Part shown: in pieces, positions 22,026 to 23,702 of the stretch
Position numbering within the stretch: the first letter of the stretch is position 1
Layout: every line of letters begins with the position of its first letter
Assembly (NCBI GenBank): GCA_027080125.1
Contig: JALWSW010000097.1
Span: 1-23,702 of the forward strand
Reading direction: 5' to 3'
From: Campylobacterales bacterium
GTDB lineage: Bacteria; Campylobacterota_A; Desulfurellia; JAADFJ01
DNA: 23,702 bases
The notes under the pieces: model-generated
Database searches by the model: none
What the model was told of the DNA's origin: nothing
What the model saw: the letters and a program-made list of their open reading frames with translations, nothing else
Made by a program: the position numbers and the translations under genes

Positions 22026-22659
22026 CGTGTAACCTCTTTTTCAGCCCGTTTAATGCAGCTTCGGTAATCAAAATATTAGAATAGTTCATCAGTGAGCCCA
22101 CTCTAACCGAATTGACATTTATCAGTTCAACATCCTCTATATTTCTGAACACAATCCGTTTATCATTATCCTCGGTGTCAACAAGCATGAGAACATTGCC
22201 ATCAATTTTTATATCTTTAAGGAAGCCGTACGCCTCTTTGGTTTTCTTAAAACCAAACTCTCCTGTTATGCAAAAAATATCGTTTTGTCTTAGTGTTAAT
22301 CCAACCAAAAACGCCTTTTTCTTCTCTTTTTTGTTTATTTTCTGATTATATGAACGCGGATGCGGACCAAACGCAACGCCGCCGTGATATCTTGTCGGCG
22401 ATCCTGCATCTCCTGCCCTTGCATTGCCTGTTCCTTTTTGCCTGTATAGTTTGCGCGTGCTTCTGCTTACGGTTCCCCTGGTCTTCACAGAGACTGTCCC
22501 CTGTCTCAGGTTCGCCTGCTCTGCCACAATAACCCGGGAAAGCAATCTGTCGTAATTTTTCCCACTACATCCCGGTATGCCAAGCTCAATGTCTTCCAGT
22601 CTGCTGGCAGTCCAGTCATAATGACCTATCTTAATCGTTTTGCTATATGCTTCAGACAT
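22015..22659 (-). CDS. rplD: 50S ribosomal protein L4
   Basis: L4 (214 residues) reaches into the exit tunnel with an extended loop, and in E. coli also represses the S10 operon through the rpsJ leader. The loop region VSVKTRGTVSRSTRKLYRQKGTGNARAGDAGSPTRYHGGVAFGPHPRSYNQKINKKEKK is strongly conserved in parts. I place the start at ATG 22659 because GGAAAG lies just upstream; an in-frame ATG at 22671 lacks a ribosome site. The start overlaps the rplC end by 8 nt. The S10 leader used by L4 in E. coli is absent here, since tuf is 6 nt before rpsJ. Confidence 0.96.
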   Translation of the reverse strand: MSEAYSKTIKIGHYDWTASRLEDIELGIPGCSGKNYDRLLSRVIVAEQANLRQGTVSVKTRGTVSRSTRKLYRQKGTGNARAGDAGSPTRYHGGVAFGPHPRSYNQKINKKEKKKAFLVGLTLRQNDIFCITGEFGFKKTKEAYGFLKDIKIDGNVLMLVDTEDNDKRIVFRNIEDVELINVNSVRVGSLMNYSNILITEAALNGLKKRLHDEG

Positions 22660-23254
22660 TTTTCTTTCCATGTTTTTTTATCGTTACAAGCGCTCCGGGA
22701 GCTCCCGGTATGGCACCTTTTATATACAAAATGTTGCTTTCGTTGATAACCTTGACAATTTTAAGGTTTTTAACGGTAACGTTCTGATTACCCATATGTC
22801 CCGGCAATTTTCTTCCCTTTACCACTCGACCCGGAAACTCACAGTTTCCGATAGATCCCGGAGCTCTGTGAAACATTGATCCGTGACCACCGGGTCCTCC
22901 GTGAAAACCATGCCTTTTTATTACACCGGCAGCGCCTCTTCCTTTTGAAACAGCCGTTACATCAACCTTTTCTCCTTCCTGAAAGATTTCGGTTGTAATT
23001 TTATCTCCTATATTAACGGATAAATCCGTTTTTATCTGTTTCAAAAATCTAACCGGTTTAATCTTTGCCTTTTTAAATATGCCGCTCATCGGTTTATTAG
23101 CAGATTTCTTGATTCCGAAACCGATAACAACTTCGGAATCACCTACACGTCTAACAACAGGACACGGTCCGGCTTCTACCACCGTGACCGGTACCGCACC
23201 AGATCCGTCATAAATCTGCGTCATACCGACTTTATAACCCATTAAAACTGACAT
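22652..23254 (-). CDS. rplC: 50S ribosomal protein L3
   Basis: L3 (200 residues) is an early assembly protein whose loop approaches the peptidyl-transferase centre. MGYKVGMTQIY, VTVVEAGPCPVVRR, VTAVSKGRGAAGVIKRHGFHGGPGGHGS, MFHRAPGSIGNCEFPGRVVKGRKLPGHMGNQ and GAIPGAPGALVTIKK are diagnostic, including the glutamine in GHMGNQ that is methylated in some bacteria. Two tandem ATGs occur at 23257 and 23254; the second has better spacing from the GGAG site. Length is near the usual 205-210. Confidence 0.97.
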   Translation of the reverse strand: MSVLMGYKVGMTQIYDGSGAVPVTVVEAGPCPVVRRVGDSEVVIGFGIKKSANKPMSGIFKKAKIKPVRFLKQIKTDLSVNIGDKITTEIFQEGEKVDVTAVSKGRGAAGVIKRHGFHGGPGGHGSMFHRAPGSIGNCEFPGRVVKGRKLPGHMGNQNVTVKNLKIVKVINESNILYIKGAIPGAPGALVTIKKHGKKNV

Positions 23255-23262
23255 CATCTCTC

Positions 23263-23568
23263 CTATAGCTTAATTGTAATATCGACGCCGCTGGGAACAT
23301 TAAGCTTTGTCAGAACATCAATCGTCTGAGGCGATGCATTCTCAATATCAATCAAACGAGATCTTCTTCTCATCTCAAACTGCTCCCTTGACTTTTTGTC
23401 GATATGAGGCGAACGCAAAACAGTATAACGAGTTATTCTTGTTGGGAGCGGAACAAGCGCCTTTATATTGCCGCCTGTTCTTCCCACCATTTCAACTATG
23501 CTCTTAACAGTATCATCAAGAATCTTTGCATCAAACGATTTCAACTTCAATCTTACAATTTTTTTCAT
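23263..23568 (-). CDS. rpsJ: 30S ribosomal protein S10
   Basis: S10 (101 residues) is part of the 30S head and, as NusE, of antitermination complexes with NusB. VRLKLKSFDAKILDDTVKSIVE, GPVPLPT-type sequence (KALVPLPTRITRYTVLRSPHIDKKSREQFEMR) and the end NVPSGVDITIKL are conserved. ATG 23568 is 6 nt after the tuf stop, with AGGA overlapping that stop. There is no leader ahead of it, so it is expected to be co-transcribed with tuf. Confidence 0.98.
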   Translation of the reverse strand: MKKIVRLKLKSFDAKILDDTVKSIVEMVGRTGGNIKALVPLPTRITRYTVLRSPHIDKKSREQFEMRRRSRLIDIENASPQTIDVLTKLNVPSGVDITIKL

Positions 23569-23574
23569 CTTTTC

Positions 23575-23702
23575 CTACTTCAATATCTCGCTGACAACAC
23601 CTGCACCAACCGTTCTTCCGCCCTCTCTTATTGCAAAGCGGGTCTCTTTCTCAAGAGCAACAGGACTTATCAGCTCAGCGGTCATCTCTACATTGTCTCC
23701 GG
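23575..23702 (-). CDS. tuf: elongation factor Tu, C-terminal end only
   Basis: Only the last 41 residues are in the window: GDNVEMTAELISPVALEKETR, then FAIREGGRTVGAGVVSEILK and a TAG stop. This is the domain 3 end of EF-Tu, the GTPase that delivers aminoacyl-tRNA to the ribosome; the RFAIREGGRTVGAGVV segment is nearly invariant in bacteria. The gene continues beyond the right edge, where rpsL, rpsG and fusA (the str operon) would be expected by analogy with other genomes. The 6-nt gap to rpsJ suggests that str and S10 genes form one transcription unit. Confidence 0.97.
   Translation of the reverse strand, partial: GDNVEMTAELISPVALEKETRFAIREGGRTVGAGVVSEILK

Noticed and set aside
1..23702. Mobile elements, CRISPR arrays, tRNA genes, defence systems
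   Set aside because: No direct repeats with regular spacing, transposase or integrase motifs, tRNA-like cloverleaf or defence gene seen; the window is nearly filled by housekeeping genes.

Overview
The window comes from a diderm (Gram-negative type) bacterium with moderately low GC, roughly 40% by eye. The diderm call rests on Kdo genes (kdsD, kdsC), a LptC-like LPS-export protein and lspA. Several proteins are zinc-binding (C+) forms: S4, S14, L24, L36 and a zinc-LID adenylate kinase. No phylum can be assigned from the sequence alone. Apart from a 120-bp divergent control region, the window is almost wholly coding. I saw no tRNA, rRNA, CRISPR array, insertion sequence or phage gene.

Layout. 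(1) 1-1697, minus strand: a sulfur assimilation pair, cysK followed by a metY-like gene cut by the window edge. A near-consensus sigma-70 promoter drives it, and a 36-bp inverted repeat (13-bp perfect arms) overlaps the -10 box and start site, a classic repressor position. (2) 1819-8580, plus strand: a tightly packed run trmL-leuD-leuB-(YfcE-type phosphodiesterase)-(GyaR-type 2-hydroxyacid dehydrogenase)-kdsD-kdsC-lptC-aroA. It mixes tRNA modification, leucine synthesis, Kdo synthesis, LPS export and the shikimate pathway. LeuC, KdsA, KdsB and LptA/B are not in the window. (3) 23702-8570, minus strand: a fused S10-spc-alpha ribosomal cluster read from the 3' end of tuf through rpsJ ... rplQ, including secY, adk, map, infA and rpmJ, and ending unusually with lspA.

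The ribosomal cluster has no intergenic gap above 40 nt, so there is little room for internal promoters or for the long regulatory leaders known from E. coli. Translation appears coupled, with ATGA, TGATG and TAATG junctions and many Shine-Dalgarno sites inside upstream genes. Start codons are relaxed: TTG for rpsC, rpsN, rpsM and map; GTG for rplB, rpsS and rpsE. For lspA no ATG, GTG or TTG exists upstream of its first membrane segment, so a rare ATT start is the best reading. The aroA and lspA genes converge and overlap by 11 bp, with no recognisable terminator between the two opposing transcription units.

I did not find a new multi-gene system here. The most unusual items are the lspA start, the cysK operator and promoter overlap, the convergent gene ends, the leuD gene without leuC, and the extremely basic LptC-like protein.
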